From positions 1-30,776 of the forward strand of contig NZ_JAWUEL010000025.1 of assembly GCF_034119425.1 (NCBI RefSeq): a DNA stretch of 30,776 nucleotides. The letters run 5' to 3'. The translations under genes and the position numbers were made by a program. The first letter of the stretch is position 1; each line of letters starts with the position of its first letter. The notes below the pieces were generated by a model. That model worked only from the letters and a program-made list of their open reading frames with translations, ran no database searches and was not told where the DNA came from. Shown piece by piece: positions 29,401-30,776 of this stretch. The DNA comes from Actinotignum schaalii_C (GTDB taxonomy: Bacteria > Actinomycetota > Actinomycetes > Actinomycetales > Actinomycetaceae).

Positions 29401-30776
29401 GGCCCGCACTGCCCGCGCTTCCGGCGGGTCAATAAAGGGAAAATCATCGACGGCGCCCAGCCCGAGCGCGAGCATCTGCAAAATAACCGCGGCCAGGGAC
29501 GTGCGCTGAATTTCGGGCTGGGTGAATTCGGGCCGAGCCAGGAAATCATCCTCGGAATAGAGCCGGATCGCCACCCCATCCGTGACGCGCCCGCACCGAC
29601 CCGAGCGCTGATTGGCGCTGGCCTGCGAAATTGGCTCAATGGGCAGGCGCTGCACCTTCGTTTTATTCGAGTAGCGCGAAATACGGGCCGTGCCCGGGTC
29701 AATCACGTACTTGATTCCGGGTACCGTCAGCGAGGTCTCCGCAATATTCGTGGCGAGGATAATGCGCCGGTAGGGCCCGGGCTGGAAAATGCGGTGCTGT
29801 TCCGCCGCGGAAAGACGCGAAAACAGCGGCAGGACCTCCACGGCACCCGGCGCGCTGGACCTCCCCCCGGGGGCCACATATCTTGCCCCGAGCTCATCAT
29901 CGAGGGCTTTCGCGGTATCCCGAATCTCGCCCTCTCCGGAGAGGAAGACCAGAATATCGCCCTCGCCTTCCGCCATGAGTTCTTCGGCGGCCGCCACGAT
30001 TCCGCTCACCTGATCGAGTGCCGCGGCCCGGCCCGGGGTGCGCGGCGCGGCCACGCGCTGCGCACCGGCGTCGTCGTACCGTTCCTCGTGTTCTGCGTCC
30101 TGTTCCTCATCGAGGGGACGGTACCGGATTTCCACCGGGTACGTGCGTCCGGATACCTCGATAATCGGCGCGGTGTCGCCGGGGCGCCCGCCCGCGCGGT
30201 GCTTGCCGAAATGCGCGGCGAATCGCTCGGTATCGATGGTTGCGGAGGTGATGATGACTTTGAGGTCGGGACGGGCGGGGAGGAGGCGCGCGAGGTAGCC
30301 GAGGATGAAGTCGATATTGAGGGAGCGTTCATGCGCTTCGTCGATGATGAGGGTGTCGTAGCGCAGCAGTTGCGGATCGGATTGAATTTCCGCGAGGAGG
30401 ATACCGTCCGTCATGAGTTTGACGAGCGTGGTGGGGCCCACTTCTTCGGTGAAACGCACCTGATAGCCGACGGCGCCGCCGACTTTCTGCCCCAGTTCGG
30501 CCGCGATGCGTTCGGCAACCGAGCGGGCCGCGATGCGCCGCGGCTGCGTGTGCCCGATGAGCCCGGTGATGCCCCGGCCCAGCTCCAGGCAGATTTTCGG
30601 CAGCTGGGTGGTTTTCCCGGAACCGGTTTCCCCGGCAATAATAACCACCTGATTCGCGGCGATGGCGGCGCGGATTTCCGCGCGCCGGGCGGAAACGGGC
30701 AGGGTTTCCGGGTAGGTGATGTGCGGAACGGCCGCTCGGCGCGCCTCGAGTTGCGCCGGGGTGAACGGCCGCGGGC
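26446..30776 (-). CDS. hrpA: ATP-dependent RNA helicase HrpA (5' end outside window)
   Basis: A DEAH-box RNA helicase; about 1442 residues are visible and the frame stays open through the right edge (FTPAQLEARR...), so the N terminus is missing. Seen are Walker A GETGSGKT (30630-30607), TQPRRIAA, DEAH (30342-30331), SAT, a Gln-Arg-x-Gly-Arg motif (QRSGRCGR), then the HA2/OB region and the long C-terminal DUF3418-type part specific to HrpA. An Ala/Ser/Thr/Gly-rich low-complexity insertion lies at about 27340-27500. HrpA in E. coli rescues stalled or colliding ribosomes; the same role is plausible here. A GTG at 30648 is an internal Val, not the start. It is convergent with the small membrane protein gene. 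Confidence 0.95.
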   Translation of the reverse strand, partial: PRPFTPAQLEARRAAVPHITYPETLPVSARRAEIRAAIAANQVVIIAGETGSGKTTQLPKICLELGRGITGLIGHTQPRRIAARSVAERIAAELGQKVGGAVGYQVRFTEEVGPTTLVKLMTDGILLAEIQSDPQLLRYDTLIIDEAHERSLNIDFILGYLARLLPARPDLKVIITSATIDTERFAAHFGKHRAGGRPGDTAPIIEVSGRTYPVEIRYRPLDEEQDAEHEERYDDAGAQRVAAPRTPGRAAALDQVSGIVAAAEELMAEGEGDILVFLSGEGEIRDTAKALDDELGARYVAPGGRSSAPGAVEVLPLFSRLSAAEQHRIFQPGPYRRIILATNIAETSLTVPGIKYVIDPGTARISRYSNKTKVQRLPIEPISQASANQRSGRCGRVTDGVAIRLYSEDDFLARPEFTQPEIQRTSLAAVILQMLALGLGAVDDFPFIDPPEARAVRAGTQLLEEIGAITYGAAGAFGADSRHAPRLTAIGRQLARLPIDPRLGRMLIEAQRNGCASEVLVLVAALSVQDVRERPTEKRAQADQFHARFTAGSSDFLAYLTLWRYLRTQARELSGSAFRRMCRAEFLNYLRYREWADVVAQLEQMARPLELTIRRLALPSSKQIRAAEEAGAGAPQLGGAPNSGAVAHACRELGRGSDTPESGAIHRSLLVGLLSNIGNYSPRSRDYLGARGTHFVIWPGSGLHRRTPEWVMAAELVETSRLFARTVAAIQPEWIEPLAKKLVRRSYSEPYWSAKNGAAMVHEKVMLYGVTLVADRPVLLATSGSDAARELAREMFIRHGLVEGEWRSHHEFLARNRAALEEAGRTEDKLRRHGLVADNDALAAFYEERIPESVVSGRHFDSWWKKERHARPELLDFTQDFLLGGAGGAGEEDFPTEWHQGDITLPITYTFAPGSFNDGITVDVPIALLPRLRPEGFDWLVPGMLDELVVATIRALPKRVRRNLVPAPDVARDIRAVLPGWEEAVHGGAADARGGDASGSEPISFGDAFRAATARVRGIEIDDAAWQEVHLPAHLTVNFRVRSERGAVLEESTSLEYVQRSLAPQTKEAVENVVAGAVAQALDEARARLRKPSAAKQGTQQGTKHSVGAQSAGVPSAGTPAASTPAARSASTTSSAGTAADELASGDAVTGWPEVEQGIIPAVIETEGPAGTVRAYPALADRAGKVVLDVVAEPGEQVRVHRGGVIRLLADALALPEGRITSRWDGELALQLAGSPAPSTAALVADLQWAAARNLADRWGAANEASPEELRSGREFEELQSWARDEFEDEVFLIAQGAGKAAAAWAEVEQLVRDNRSVALLATMSDERAHLDALMPADFVRATPAARFWDLPRYLQAAKLRIEKAAVNPAADDSLAWQVQTAADAVESARAEASYAAFDPGRARVLDHARWLLEELRVSLFAQQLGTKEKVSVKRIQKLLAS

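Overview
The window reads as a high-GC Gram-positive chromosome, most likely a host-associated actinobacterium of the Actinomycetaceae kind (inference). Supporting signs are GC-rich codon use, a lipoprotein-type dipeptide-family ABC transporter, an ultrashort isoleucine T-box of the actinobacterial type, a secreted multidomain sialidase with calcium-type GDWDGDG repeats, and a lone MsmK-type ATPase. A perfect 20-bp palindrome containing the actinobacterial parS core lies near 18.84 kb, so the region may be close to the replication origin.

Layout. 1-1800 is an accessory, gene-poor edge: a 75-bp tandem repeat, tRNA-Arg(ACG) and tRNA-Ser(TGA) on the minus strand, a broken YafQ/RelE-type toxin with the tail of its antitoxin, a small acidic ORF, and a cluster of GTACCCC motifs beside tRNA-Ser. 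A GNAT acetyltransferase follows. 2.58-2.66 kb holds an isoleucine-type T-box that is not followed by ileS but by a cytoplasmic sialidase.

2.85-21.04 kb is a sialic acid locus. It has a signal-less GH33-type sialidase, a large secreted sialidase (minus strand), an Abi/HEPN protein inserted between that sialidase and the regulator, an FCD-type GntR regulator (minus strand), and a divergent plus-strand run: solute-binding lipoprotein, permease, permease-ATPase fusion, ATPase, sialate lyase, ROK kinase, ManNAc-6-P epimerase, GlcN-6-P deaminase and GlcNAc-6-P deacetylase. The palindrome TTGTCAGACAA occurs twice before the secreted sialidase and once between the -35 and -10 of the transporter promoter. 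A 9/11 match lies 17 bp before the cytoplasmic sialidase. I infer that this is the operator of the FCD regulator. The pathway would release sialic acid outside the cell, import it, and convert it to ManNAc, ManNAc-6-P, GlcNAc-6-P, GlcN-6-P and fructose-6-P.

21.0-22.1 kb is gene-free, with IS-end-like motifs and one copy of a 90-bp dispersed repeat whose hairpin shows compensatory changes relative to the second copy at 26.3 kb. The right part carries an MsmK/UgpC-type ATPase, a low-molecular-weight protein tyrosine phosphatase overlapping a membrane-anchored unknown, a three-helix membrane protein, and the DEAH helicase HrpA, whose 5' end lies beyond the right edge.

A further genome-scale signal is the 14-mer GGTACGACGACGCC. 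It occurs four times exactly, with three near matches, in coding and non-coding DNA, on both strands and in different reading frames.
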